From an uncultured beta proteobacterium (GTDB lineage: Bacteria; Pseudomonadota; Gammaproteobacteria; Burkholderiales; Burkholderiaceae_C), in assembly GCA_903945325.1 (NCBI GenBank), contig CAJAVE010000120.1:1-43204 (forward strand): a stretch of DNA of 43,204 nucleotides. The letters are read 5' to 3'. The stretch's first letter is position 1; the number at the start of each line of letters is the position of its first letter. This document shows, in pieces, positions 26,860-37,267 of the stretch. A model generated the notes under the pieces. That model was given only the letters and a program-made list of their open reading frames with translations. It was not told where the DNA came from and made no database searches. A program made the position numbers and the translations under genes.

Positions 26860-28029
26860 TTGGCTACAGATCCTTCAACGGCGAACACACCAACCATTTT
26901 GGTCGGCGTTGATTTGGGTGCACCCAACTTCGATGGCGAGCTTGACGAGTTGGCGCTGTTGGCTCAATCGGCCGGGATGGTTCCGGTCGCCCGTGTTACT
27001 TGCAAGCGGCGAGCACCGGATGCGGCTCTGTTTATCGGGTCGGGCAAGGCTGATGAAATTAAACTGTTGGCCACTCAATTCGGCGCAAAAGAAGTTTTGT
27101 TCGACCAAAGCCTGAGTCCAGGGCAACAGCGAAACCTGGAGCGCCATCTTGAGCTGCCAGTCAATGATCGGACATTTCTGATTCTGGAGATATTTGCCCA
27201 GCGTGCGCGCAGCCATGAGGGCAAATTGCAGGTCGAGTTGGCCAGATTGCAGTACTTAAGTACTCGCTTGGTACGACGGTGGTCACACCTGGAGCGCCAG
27301 AGCGGTGGTATCGGAATGCGCGGTGGCCCCGGGGAGGCGCAAATCGAGCTCGACCGCCGGATGATCGGCGAAACTATCAAGCGCACCAAAGAGCGCTTGA
27401 GCAAGGTCAAGCGCCAGCGGCAAACGCAAAGGCGGCAACGCGAACGTCGTGACGCATTCAACATTTCGTTGATCGGCTATACCAATGCCGGCAAGTCCAC
27501 ACTCTTTAACGCATTGGTCAAAGCCCGTGCGTACGCCGCTGATCAACTGTTTGCCACTCTAGATACGACAACCCGTCAGCTTTACCTCGGTGAGGCGGGT
27601 CGATCCGTGTCGCTCTCAGATACAGTCGGATTTATCAGGGATTTGCCTCACGGACTGGTCGATGCTTTCCAGGCGACACTGCAGGAGGCCATTGACGCTG
27701 ACTTGTTATTGCATGTGGTGGACGCCGCCAACCCAGGCTATGTTGAACAAATCGAACAGGTGCAGCGTGTGCTCAAAGAGATTGGCGCTGATGAAATTCC
27801 TCAGCTGTTGGTGTTCAATAAAGTGGATGCCTTGGACGCTGACCATCAACCAACCCGATGGGAAGATGATTTTGAAATAGAGGGCACGCAGACTCCCCGC
27901 ATTTTTGTGAGCGCCCAGGAATCCATCGGACTGCCGCTTTTGCGCCTTCGGTTGGCTGCCATTGCCTCCAGACCGGAGGCGAGCAAACCGGCACTTCATG
28001 CCCCTGAGACCTTCGGGGATGAAGTCTGA
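26860..28029 (+). CDS. hflX: Ribosome-associated GTPase HflX
   Basis: A GTPase that splits stalled or stress-arrested ribosomes. It has 389 residues. The N-terminal HflX domain includes DQSLSPGQQRNLERHL (about 85-100) and the glycine-rich GGIGMRGGPGEAQIELDRR (about 148-166). A coiled-coil segment follows, then the G domain with GYTNAGKST at 206-214, DTVGFIRDLPH and NKVD. The start is TTG at 26860 with no clear ribosome binding site, so the first residues are uncertain. It lies between hfq and hflK, as in E. coli. Confidence 0.95.
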   Translation: MATDPSTANTPTILVGVDLGAPNFDGELDELALLAQSAGMVPVARVTCKRRAPDAALFIGSGKADEIKLLATQFGAKEVLFDQSLSPGQQRNLERHLELPVNDRTFLILEIFAQRARSHEGKLQVELARLQYLSTRLVRRWSHLERQSGGIGMRGGPGEAQIELDRRMIGETIKRTKERLSKVKRQRQTQRRQRERRDAFNISLIGYTNAGKSTLFNALVKARAYAADQLFATLDTTTRQLYLGEAGRSVSLSDTVGFIRDLPHGLVDAFQATLQEAIDADLLLHVVDAANPGYVEQIEQVQRVLKEIGADEIPQLLVFNKVDALDADHQPTRWEDDFEIEGTQTPRIFVSAQESIGLPLLRLRLAAIASRPEASKPALHAPETFGDEV

Positions 28030-28053
28030 TTCGGCACAATTGGGCCTAGATTT

Positions 28054-29436
28054 ATGAAAAATGACGAAATGAAAACTTCCATTCGCGCGCTGACCGCCAA
28101 TGTTTTCTCTCGCCCACTGTGGCTTGAAAGAATGTTCAACTTGAACGACTCACGTTGGGGACGAGGAGACGACAAGGCAGGAGACACCGAAAAACCCGAT
28201 AGTAAACCGCCCGCTGGAGAGCCGACACTACCTCCTGTTGAAAATAACAGACCGACGTCGCGCCCCAATTCTGGCCCTCCGGATCTTGACGAGCTCTGGA
28301 AAGATTTCAATCGCAAGTTGGGGGGGCTTTTTGGGAAGCCATCTCAGCCTCCACGTGGGAGTAACGGCGGAGGAGGCGGGTTTCAGCCAGACATGAAGAA
28401 TGCCGGAATTGGTGCTGGACTCATTTTGGGTGTCATTGCATTGATTTGGCTGGGGACCGGTTTTTTTATTGTGCAGGAAGGTCAGCAAGCGGTTATCACC
28501 CAGTTTGGCAAGTACAAGAGCACGGTATATGCTGGTTTTAATTGGCGACTGCCGTACCCCATACAGCGCCACGAGCTGGTGTTTGTCACGCAAATCCGCT
28601 CAGTGGATGTCGGGCGTGACACTGTGCTCAAGGCCACCGGTCTTCGCGAGTCAGCCATGTTGACACAGGATGAAAACATTCTTGACATCAAATTTGCTGT
28701 TCAGTACCGACTGAGTGATGCGCGCGCTTTTCTGTTTGAGAGCAAAAACCCGGCTGAAGCCGTCGTCCAGGCCGCGGAGACTTCCGTGCGCGAGGTCCTG
28801 GGCAAAATGAAAATGGATGCAGCGCTGTCGGAAGAACGCGATCAGATTGCGCCCCGCGTGCGGGCCATGATGCAGACCATTCTGGACAAGTACAAAGTAG
28901 GTATCGAGGTTGTGGGTATCAACTTGCAACAAGGCGGTGTGAGGCCGCCAGAGCAGGTTCAGGCGTCTTTTGACGATGTACTGAAAGCGGGGCAGGAGCG
29001 TGAGCGTGCCAAGAATGAAGCTCAGGCCTATGCCAACGACGTGATTCCGCGGGCGGTTGGTTCCGCGTCACGCCTGAAGGAAGAGGCCGAGGCCTACAAG
29101 GCGCGCGTTGTTGCGCAGGCGCAGGGCGATGCACAACGTTTCAGGTCTGTATTTGTTGAGTACCAAAAGGCACCGCAGGTTACACGCGACCGTATGTATC
29201 TCGATGCCATGCAACAAATTTACAGCAATGTCACCAAAGTGGTTGTGGACTCAAAGCAGGGTTCCAATTTGCTGTACCTGCCGCTAGACAAAATCATGCA
29301 GATGGGCGCTGCCGGAGGGGAGACGGGTGCTACCCCTCCCACCGCCGTTCCAGCCAACACCGTGCTGCCAAACTCGGCCGCCAATGATGCCCGTAGCCGC
29401 GAAGCGGCCCGTACGCGCGAACGCGAATCTCGCTAG
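28054..29436 (+). CDS. hflK: FtsH protease regulator HflK
   Basis: An SPFH/prohibitin-family membrane protein that forms a large cage with HflC around the FtsH protease and limits its access to substrates. It has up to 460 residues. The Gly/Pro-rich cytoplasmic N-terminus is followed by one transmembrane helix (about 120-140, GAGLILGVIALIWLGTGFFI) and the SPFH domain (VQEGQQAVITQFGKY onward). A long charged helix (about 300-365, ERERAKNEAQAYANDV) and a Pro/Ala-rich tail complete it. The ATG at 28132, before FNLNDSRWGRG, is a credible alternative start; neither has a strong ribosome binding site. hflC follows after nine bases. Confidence 0.94.
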   Translation: MKNDEMKTSIRALTANVFSRPLWLERMFNLNDSRWGRGDDKAGDTEKPDSKPPAGEPTLPPVENNRPTSRPNSGPPDLDELWKDFNRKLGGLFGKPSQPPRGSNGGGGGFQPDMKNAGIGAGLILGVIALIWLGTGFFIVQEGQQAVITQFGKYKSTVYAGFNWRLPYPIQRHELVFVTQIRSVDVGRDTVLKATGLRESAMLTQDENILDIKFAVQYRLSDARAFLFESKNPAEAVVQAAETSVREVLGKMKMDAALSEERDQIAPRVRAMMQTILDKYKVGIEVVGINLQQGGVRPPEQVQASFDDVLKAGQERERAKNEAQAYANDVIPRAVGSASRLKEEAEAYKARVVAQAQGDAQRFRSVFVEYQKAPQVTRDRMYLDAMQQIYSNVTKVVVDSKQGSNLLYLPLDKIMQMGAAGGETGATPPTAVPANTVLPNSAANDARSREAARTRERESR

Positions 29437-29445
29437 GAGCACCCC

Positions 29446-30348
29446 ATGAATCGGATTGGTTTGATTTTTTCATCGCTGCTGGTGCTGATTGCGCTGGCAA
29501 GTTCTACCTTGTTTGTGGTTGATCAGCGCCAGTTTGGCGTGGTGTACGCCTTGGGTCAAATCAAGGACGTGATCACTGAGCCTGGGCTGAACTTCAAGCT
29601 TCCGCCGCCCTTTCAAAACGTGTCGTACATCGACAAGCGGCTGTTGACGCTGGACAGTACGGACTCCGAGCCCATGCTGACGGCGGAAAAGCAGCGCGTC
29701 GTGATTGACTGGTATGTGCGCTGGCGCATTTCGGAGCCCACCGAGTACATTCGCAATGTTGGCCTGAATGAAGGTGCAGGCGCGAGCCAACTCAATCGCG
29801 TGGTTCGCAATGCATTTCAGGAAGAAATCAACAAGCGAACGGTGAAGGAACTGCTATCACTCAAGCGCGAGGACTTGATGACTGACGTGAAAACCGAGGT
29901 GCTGTCCAAAGTGCGTGGTACCAAGCCTTGGGGTGTTGATGTGGTTGATGTTCGCATTACACGGGTGGACTACGTAGAGGCCATCACGGAATCGGTTTAC
30001 CGCCGGATGGAAGCCGAACGCAAGCGCGTGGCGAACGAGTTGCGCTCGACCGGTGCAGCTGAAGGGGAAAAAATTCGTGCCGATGCCGAGCGACAGCGCG
30101 AAGTCACCATTGCCAATGCGTATCGTGATGCGCAGAAGATTAAAGGTGAGGGTGATGCCGAGGCGGCTCGCATTTATGGTGAAGCCTTTGGCCGGGATCC
30201 CCAGTTCGCCCAGTTTTACCGTAGCCTCGACGCCTACAAGGCAAGCTTTGCCAACAAGAGTGATGTGATGGTGCTTGACCCGTCAACATCCGATTTCTTC
30301 AAGGTTATGCGTGGTGGCGTGGCTCCCGCAGGAAACCCCAAGAAGTGA
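29446..30348 (+). CDS. hflC: FtsH protease regulator HflC
   Basis: The partner of HflK in the FtsH-associated cage. It has 300 residues: an N-terminal transmembrane anchor (4-24, IGLIFSSLLVLIALASSTLFV), the SPFH domain beginning at VDQRQFGVVYALG, and a C-terminal helix with GEKIRADAERQREVTIANAY (about 206-225). YGEAFGRDPQFAQFYRSLDAY near 244-264 is family-typical. AGGAG stands upstream of the ATG. It is co-transcribed with hflK and followed after three bases by a DUF2065 gene. Confidence 0.96.
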   Translation: MNRIGLIFSSLLVLIALASSTLFVVDQRQFGVVYALGQIKDVITEPGLNFKLPPPFQNVSYIDKRLLTLDSTDSEPMLTAEKQRVVIDWYVRWRISEPTEYIRNVGLNEGAGASQLNRVVRNAFQEEINKRTVKELLSLKREDLMTDVKTEVLSKVRGTKPWGVDVVDVRITRVDYVEAITESVYRRMEAERKRVANELRSTGAAEGEKIRADAERQREVTIANAYRDAQKIKGEGDAEAARIYGEAFGRDPQFAQFYRSLDAYKASFANKSDVMVLDPSTSDFFKVMRGGVAPAGNPKK

Positions 30349-30351
30349 ATT

Positions 30352-30543
30352 TTGAGTAGCGATACCTTCTGGCTGGCACTTGCAATGGTTCTGGTGATCG
30401 AGGGCCTTTTCCCTTTTGCGTCTCCAGACGGCTGGCGGAAAATGTTTGCACAATTGCTGACGCTCAGTGCGGGTCAAATCCGTTTCTTCGGTCTCTTCAG
30501 CATCATCTGCGGTCTGGTGATGATTTGGTGGATTGCTCCCTGA
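30352..30543 (+). CDS. DUF2065 small membrane protein (YjeT-like)
   Basis: A 63-residue inner-membrane protein of the DUF2065/YjeT family. It has two hydrophobic helices (about 4-19 and 42-61) joined by a loop with the conserved EGLFPFASPDGWRKM motif. Its function is unknown. It follows hflC directly, as yjeT does in E. coli between hflC and purA, which suggests a link to the HflKC-FtsH system or simple operon conservation. The start is TTG at 30352, three bases after the hflC stop. Confidence 0.88.
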   Translation: MSSDTFWLALAMVLVIEGLFPFASPDGWRKMFAQLLTLSAGQIRFFGLFSIICGLVMIWWIAP

Positions 30544-30597
30544 GAATCGGGTGACAAGCCCGGTAAAATCAGGGTTTTAATAGCCCTCACTTTTTAC

Positions 30598-33140
<2,543 letters not shown>

Positions 33141-33153
33141 TTGCAGTTTTTAA

Positions 33154-33213
33154 GAAAAATTGGGCTCTAGCCCCCGTAAACATTGCGTAACCAGCTATAA
33201 ATATAGGAGCAAA
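33154..33213 (+). repeat. Dispersed repeat, copy B (purA-phosphoribosyltransferase gap)
   Basis: This is the second copy of the element seen at 8331-8387. Core 33157-33198 matches the inverted copy at 39495-39536 at 37 of 42 positions and copy A at 29 of 42 (hand alignment). Shared blocks are CTAGCCC-CG and CAGCTAT. The 3' end of the element contains AGGAG, which serves as the ribosome binding site of the gene starting at 33216 (six bases away). Confidence 0.75.
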
Positions 33214-33215
33214 TC

Positions 33216-33740
33216 ATGTTGACTGAAGACGGCAAGCACCTTTACGTGAGCTATGACGAGTACCACAACCTGATTGAAAAACTGGCGATCAAGATCCACC
33301 AGTCGGGATGGGAGTTCGATACCATCCTGTGCCTGGCCCGCGGTGGCATGCGCCCCGGCGACATCCTCTCTCGGGTGTTTGACAAGCCGCTGGCCATCAT
33401 GTCCACCAGTTCCTACCGTTCCGATTCGGGTACCGTACAGGGTAATCTGGATATTGCCCACTACATCACGACGCCCAAGGGGGAAATAGCGGGAAAAGTG
33501 CTATTGGTCGATGATCTGGCGGACTCGGGTCACACCCTCAACGCCGTCATACACCAGCTCAAGCATAACTACACGCCTATCACCGAATTGCGCAGTGCCG
33601 TGATTTGGACCAAGGCGCTCTCCATCTTTACACCCGACTATTCGGTTGAATTCCTGCCCACCAATCCGTGGATCCATCAGCCATTTGAGAGCTACGACGC
33701 CATGCGTCCAGAGCAACTCATCCAAAAGTGGAGCGTATAG
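33216..33740 (+). CDS. Phosphoribosyltransferase (purine salvage-type)
   Basis: A type I phosphoribosyltransferase of 174 residues. The PRPP-binding motif VLLVDDLADSGHT spans 95-107, with the two acidic residues in tandem. CLARGGMRPGDILSR (39-53) is the flexible-loop/PPi region, as in Gpt-like enzymes. The C-terminal PTNPWIHQPFES resembles xanthine-guanine and related phosphoribosyltransferases. The likely substrate is a purine base, but this cannot be fixed from sequence. Its place after purA fits purine metabolism. The ribosome binding site comes from the repeat element upstream. Confidence 0.85.
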   Translation: MLTEDGKHLYVSYDEYHNLIEKLAIKIHQSGWEFDTILCLARGGMRPGDILSRVFDKPLAIMSTSSYRSDSGTVQGNLDIAHYITTPKGEIAGKVLLVDDLADSGHTLNAVIHQLKHNYTPITELRSAVIWTKALSIFTPDYSVEFLPTNPWIHQPFESYDAMRPEQLIQKWSV

Positions 33741-33890
33741 CTAGGGAACACCCCCCGGCTTGCCCACTGCGTGTGGCCGCTTTCCCCCTTGCAGGGGGCG
33801 ACACCAGTGGCCTGGCAAAACCAGTTCCACGTTGTCGTTGGTAAGGGTCACGCGCTACGGCACTTACTTAGGTGCTACGCACTTTTTTGA
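33741..33890 (+). repeat. Intergenic repeat-like element before metC
   Basis: The 159-base gap has no gene. It contains CCCCCT-TGC-AGGGGG (33786-33800 region) and two near-copies of GCTACG-(G)CAC, one near 33855-33864 and one near 33874-33882. The overall pattern (a CCCCCGGCTTGCC start, the C/G hairpin, then GGGTCACGCGCTACGGC) resembles intergenic sequences I recall recurring in Comamonadaceae genomes. No second copy is present in this window, so the repeat status is an inference. Confidence 0.4.
33870..33888 (+). terminator. Terminator-like hairpin and T-run just upstream of metC
   Basis: GGTGC-TAC-GCAC with flanking A/T and G-T pairs makes a six-pair stem, followed by TTTTTT (33883-33888). 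This fits a short intrinsic terminator for the phosphoribosyltransferase transcript. It ends only 11 bases before the metC ATG, so it could also influence metC expression. Confidence 0.45.
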
Positions 33891-33899
33891 GAAGTTGAT

Positions 33900-35105
33900 A
33901 TGCAGAACAAGATCACCGCCTTGATTCACCACCCATACGTTGCGCCTGCCGGATTTGAGGCACCCCAACCGGGTGTTTTCAAGGCATCCACGGTGTTTTT
34001 TCCAACTGTTGCCGCCATGCGAAGCCGGGAATGGAAGGACAAGTCAGCCTACACCTACGGGTTACACGGCACGCCCACCACGTATGCGCTGGAGGAGCGG
34101 CTGTGCACGCTGGAGGGCGGGCTGCAGTGCGTATTGGTACCCAGCGGATTGGCTGCGGTGTCTCTGGTGGCCCTGGCTCTGCTCAAGCAGGGTGACGAAG
34201 TTCTAATCCCCGACAACGCCTACGGCCCGAACAAGGCCCTGGCGGAGGGGGAGTTAAAAGACTGGGGCATCACGCACCAGTACTACGATCCCATGAACCC
34301 GCAGGACCTGGCTGCCCGGATGTCTAACCGAACCCGGCTTGTGTGGGTTGAAGCGGCAGGTTCGGTCACACTTGAATTCCCTGATTTGGCGGGCCTTGTG
34401 CGCATAGCCAAAGACAAGGGAGCCCTGGTGGCATTGGACAACACCTGGGGTGCCGGTCTGGCATTTGCACCATTTGATTTGCTGCCCGAAGCGGAGTCGC
34501 CGCTGGGTGTTGATATTTCGGCCCATGCACTGACCAAGTACCCCAGTGGGGGTGGTGACATCCTCATGGGCAGCGTGATCACCCGTGACCCTGGTTTGCA
34601 TCTGCGGGTCAAACTGGCCCATATGCGATTGGGCCTGGGAGTTGGGGCTAACGACGCCGAGGCTGTTTTGCGCGCCTTGCCCAGCATAGATCTGCGGTAC
34701 CGAGCGCACGATGAAGCAACCCGTATCCTGGCCCAATGGGCAAATGCCCAACCCGCATTTGTGCAAGTGCTGCATCCGGCTCTGGGTGACTCGCCTGGGC
34801 ATGCGCATTGGAAATCCCTGTGCAAAAACGTCCCAGGTGGAGCTGCAGGCTTGTTCAGCGTGGTTATTGACGCCTGCTACAGCCAGAGTCAAGTCGATGC
34901 CTTTTGCGATGCCCTGTGCCTCTTTCGCCTGGGGTACAGCTGGGGTGGCCCCATCAGCTTGGTGGTCCCCTACGATTTGGCTTCGATGCGAATCGCCTGG
35001 CCCGCACACATCGCGCACGGAACACTGGTGCGCTTCTCCATCGGGTTGGAGGCTGTGGAAGATTTGCAGGCAGACATTGCGCAGGCGCTGCAGATATTGC
35101 GCTGA
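33900..35105 (+). CDS. metC: Cystathionine beta-lyase (MetC-like)
   Basis: A PLP-dependent trans-sulfuration enzyme that splits cystathionine into homocysteine, pyruvate and ammonia in methionine synthesis. It has 401 residues. SAYTYGLHGTPTTYALEERL (about 51-70) and VPSGLAAVSLVALALL (about 81-96) are family motifs. The Schiff-base lysine is K213 in SAHALTKYPSGGGD. TWGAG near 182-186 is also typical. A weak GAGAAG precedes the ATG. Other Cys/Met-metabolism enzymes of the same fold (MetB, MetZ) cannot be fully excluded, but the sequence looks most like the proteobacterial MetC group. Confidence 0.88.
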   Translation: MQNKITALIHHPYVAPAGFEAPQPGVFKASTVFFPTVAAMRSREWKDKSAYTYGLHGTPTTYALEERLCTLEGGLQCVLVPSGLAAVSLVALALLKQGDEVLIPDNAYGPNKALAEGELKDWGITHQYYDPMNPQDLAARMSNRTRLVWVEAAGSVTLEFPDLAGLVRIAKDKGALVALDNTWGAGLAFAPFDLLPEAESPLGVDISAHALTKYPSGGGDILMGSVITRDPGLHLRVKLAHMRLGLGVGANDAEAVLRALPSIDLRYRAHDEATRILAQWANAQPAFVQVLHPALGDSPGHAHWKSLCKNVPGGAAGLFSVVIDACYSQSQVDAFCDALCLFRLGYSWGGPISLVVPYDLASMRIAWPAHIAHGTLVRFSIGLEAVEDLQADIAQALQILR

Positions 35106-35157
35106 TTCAGTGTTTTCCTGAATAGGCGAGGCGGGGTGCAGCCGCTAAGCTATTGAC

Positions 35158-35994
35158 ATGAGTCAAACGTTCAACAGCCAATCCTCTGTCGATTCTTTAG
35201 GCGCACCCTACGTTCCCCCGCCCTCGGACGCGCCCCGAAAAACGATACGGCCGTTGCGCCCAATACATTTATGGCATTGGCTTGTTGCGGGCTGGCAGGA
35301 TATGCGGGCTCACCCTGGCATTAGCGTGTTCTACGGTATCTCCTTTTGTTTGATGGCGCTGGTCCTGGGTGCTGTTTTTCAGTCCAAGCCCGAGTACACC
35401 ATGTCGATTGCCTCCGGTTGCTTGTTGTTGGGGCCCTTCCTGGCGATGGGACTGTATGAAGTGAGCCAGCGGCGCGAGCGCGGTGAACGCCCCGGCTTGG
35501 GCAGTTCGTTGACCTGTTGGAAATCCCATTTGCGCAGCATGGCCATGCTGGTTCTGGTGCTTATCGTTTTGGAACTGCTATGGGGCAGGGCCTCGCTGGT
35601 GGTATTTGCGGTGTTCTTCAACACCGGTATGCCATCGACTGCCAGTGTGATGCAAGCCGTGTTTAATCCGGAAAACTGGGAGTTTGTTGCCGCATATACC
35701 GTTGTCGGAGGGGCGTTTGCCGTGTTGGTTTTCGCGATTTCTGTTGTGTCCATACCCATGATTCTTGATCGGGATACGGACGCCATATCGGCCGCCATCA
35801 CCAGCATAGAAGTCTTCTTTCACAACACGGGTGTCATGCTGTTGTGGGGCGCATTGATCGCAATACTGATTGTGCTGTCGTTGTTGATCCCCTGGTGCCT
35901 GGGCTTGTTGTTCAGTGGCCCACTTCTGGGCCATGCCAGTTGGCATGCGTACCGTGGTGCAGTGGAATGGCCCAATGAATCGGCTGATGCCTGA
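35158..35994 (+). CDS. DUF2189 multi-pass membrane protein
   Basis: A 278-residue inner-membrane protein of the DUF2189 family; no function is known. A Pro-rich soluble N-terminus (1-40) precedes the recurrent motif WLVAGWQDMRAHPGISVFYG (about 41-60). About six hydrophobic helices follow (near 59-75, 80-97, 121-155, 175-200, 218-245). LGPFLAMGLYEVSQRRERGE (about 91-110) is characteristic. Operon partners are not evident: metC ends 52 bases before it and a tiny lysine-rich gene begins 41 bases after it. Confidence 0.88.
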   Translation: MSQTFNSQSSVDSLGAPYVPPPSDAPRKTIRPLRPIHLWHWLVAGWQDMRAHPGISVFYGISFCLMALVLGAVFQSKPEYTMSIASGCLLLGPFLAMGLYEVSQRRERGERPGLGSSLTCWKSHLRSMAMLVLVLIVLELLWGRASLVVFAVFFNTGMPSTASVMQAVFNPENWEFVAAYTVVGGAFAVLVFAISVVSIPMILDRDTDAISAAITSIEVFFHNTGVMLLWGALIAILIVLSLLIPWCLGLLFSGPLLGHASWHAYRGAVEWPNESADA

Positions 35995-36035
35995 CGCTTA
36001 AATGGTAAAGTGTTGGCAACTACAGAAAGCACACC

Positions 36036-36218
36036 TTGGCAACACCCAATTACGGATACGAAAAACGCCAGAAAGAACTGGCCAAGAAGAAGAAAAAAGA
36101 AGAAAAACTGAAGGAAAAGAACGAGCGCAAGATTCACGGCCACGTTGAGGGCGATGCAGCACCAGACGATGAGCCAGCCGAAGAGGGATCGCCATCTCCC
36201 GATACCAGCGCAAGCTAA
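36036..36218 (+). CDS. Small lysine-rich hypothetical protein
   Basis: A 60-residue protein: a basic N-terminal half (KRQKELAKKKKKEEKLKEKN) predicted to be one long charged helix, then an acidic tail (DAAPDDEPAEEG). The only available start is TTG at 36036, because an in-frame stop lies ten codons upstream. The sequence NYGYEKRQKELAKKKK looks like small conserved proteins of Burkholderiales seen in earlier annotations (memory, unverified). It could bind nucleic acid. Its stop codon overlaps that of selU on the opposite strand. Confidence 0.6.
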   Translation: MATPNYGYEKRQKELAKKKKKEEKLKEKNERKIHGHVEGDAAPDDEPAEEGSPSPDTSAS

Positions 36219-37267
36219 TTCAATATTTGTAACGCCAGTCGTCGCATCGCTGGAACAGACCTGTCATCGGGTGAAATAGCTCTGGCCTGCCCGTACTGTA
36301 CAAAATTACGCCGCATGGACTGCAGGTACACCGGGTCATAGTGCTGCGTCAACAATTCGTGCACCACGCCACGGACTTGACCCGCTATCACCTGCTCCTT
36401 CCAGCCATTTACGACCGCTTTTCCGCGCATCTCGGTCAGCACATCCAGCCGGTCACAGAAGTGTGCAGTGTCCTGCACAAAGAAGTCATAGTCTTCCATC
36501 AGCAAGCCCACGCGCTCATCCATTGGCAGGGTCAGGTCCAGGCAGGGGCTTGCGCGCATGCGCTCTACCAACGCCGTTGGAATGGCCACATTACCGACCT
36601 TTTTACTCTCGCTCTCGACATAGACGACACGCTGCGGGTCAAACTGGCGCAGCGCGTCCCACACCAGTGAATCAAAGTGTTTCTGCGAAGGCTGTGGCCG
36701 ACCCGGGATGGCGCCCAGCACCGAACTGCGATGGCTTGCCAGGGCCTCCAGATCCAGTACTTGTGCCCCTGCTGAAGCCAGTTCCTGCAACAGCCGTGTT
36801 TTGCCTGAGCCGGTGGTGCCACAAATCACCTGAAATTGGAGTCGCTCCACCCGCAGTGGGATGTCAAGCAACATGGCCGCGCGAAAGGCTTTGTAGCCGC
36901 CGGCAACCAGGGTCACCCGAAAGCCAATCTGGTCCAGTATCAACGACAGAGAGCCGCTGCGCTTGCCGCCCCGCCAGCAGTAGGTGAGGGGTTTCCAGTC
37001 TTTGGGTTTGCTGATGACGTGTCGCTCAATGTGGTTGGCAATATTGCGCGCTGCCATCGCAGCACCCCGCTTTTTGGCCTCAAATTGATTGACTTGCACA
37101 TACATCGTGCCGATGAGAACGCGCTCTTCGTCATTGAGGGTTGGCCAATTCACCGCGCCGGGCAAATGGTCCAATTCAAACTCACTTTCGCTGCGCGCGT
37201 CGATGATGGTGTCGTAGCTGCCAAGCTGCGCCAGTACGTCAGCCGCGTTCAAAATAGTCAAACTCAT
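36215..37267 (-). CDS. selU: tRNA 2-selenouridine synthase (SelU/MnmH)
   Basis: It replaces the sulfur of 2-thiouridine at the wobble position of tRNA-Lys, -Glu and -Gln with selenium, using selenophosphate, by way of a geranylated intermediate. It has 350 residues from the ATG at 37267. The N-terminal rhodanese domain has catalytic C97 in TYCWRGGKRSG, the same position as in E. coli. The C-terminal P-loop domain has GTTGSGKT at 150-157. A longer frame from 37294 lies inside tesA and is rejected. It overlaps the tesA stop (ATGA), so the two genes are coupled. It implies a SelD enzyme elsewhere in the genome. Confidence 0.95.
   Translation of the reverse strand: MSLTILNAADVLAQLGSYDTIIDARSESEFELDHLPGAVNWPTLNDEERVLIGTMYVQVNQFEAKKRGAAMAARNIANHIERHVISKPKDWKPLTYCWRGGKRSGSLSLILDQIGFRVTLVAGGYKAFRAAMLLDIPLRVERLQFQVICGTTGSGKTRLLQELASAGAQVLDLEALASHRSSVLGAIPGRPQPSQKHFDSLVWDALRQFDPQRVVYVESESKKVGNVAIPTALVERMRASPCLDLTLPMDERVGLLMEDYDFFVQDTAHFCDRLDVLTEMRGKAVVNGWKEQVIAGQVRGVVHELLTQHYDPVYLQSMRRNFVQYGQARAISPDDRSVPAMRRLALQILN

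Noticed and set aside
30546-30562. CGGG...CCCG hairpin before hisZ as a terminator
   Set aside because: The stem is only four bases and is followed by TAAAAT, not a T-run; it is more consistent with promoter sequence.
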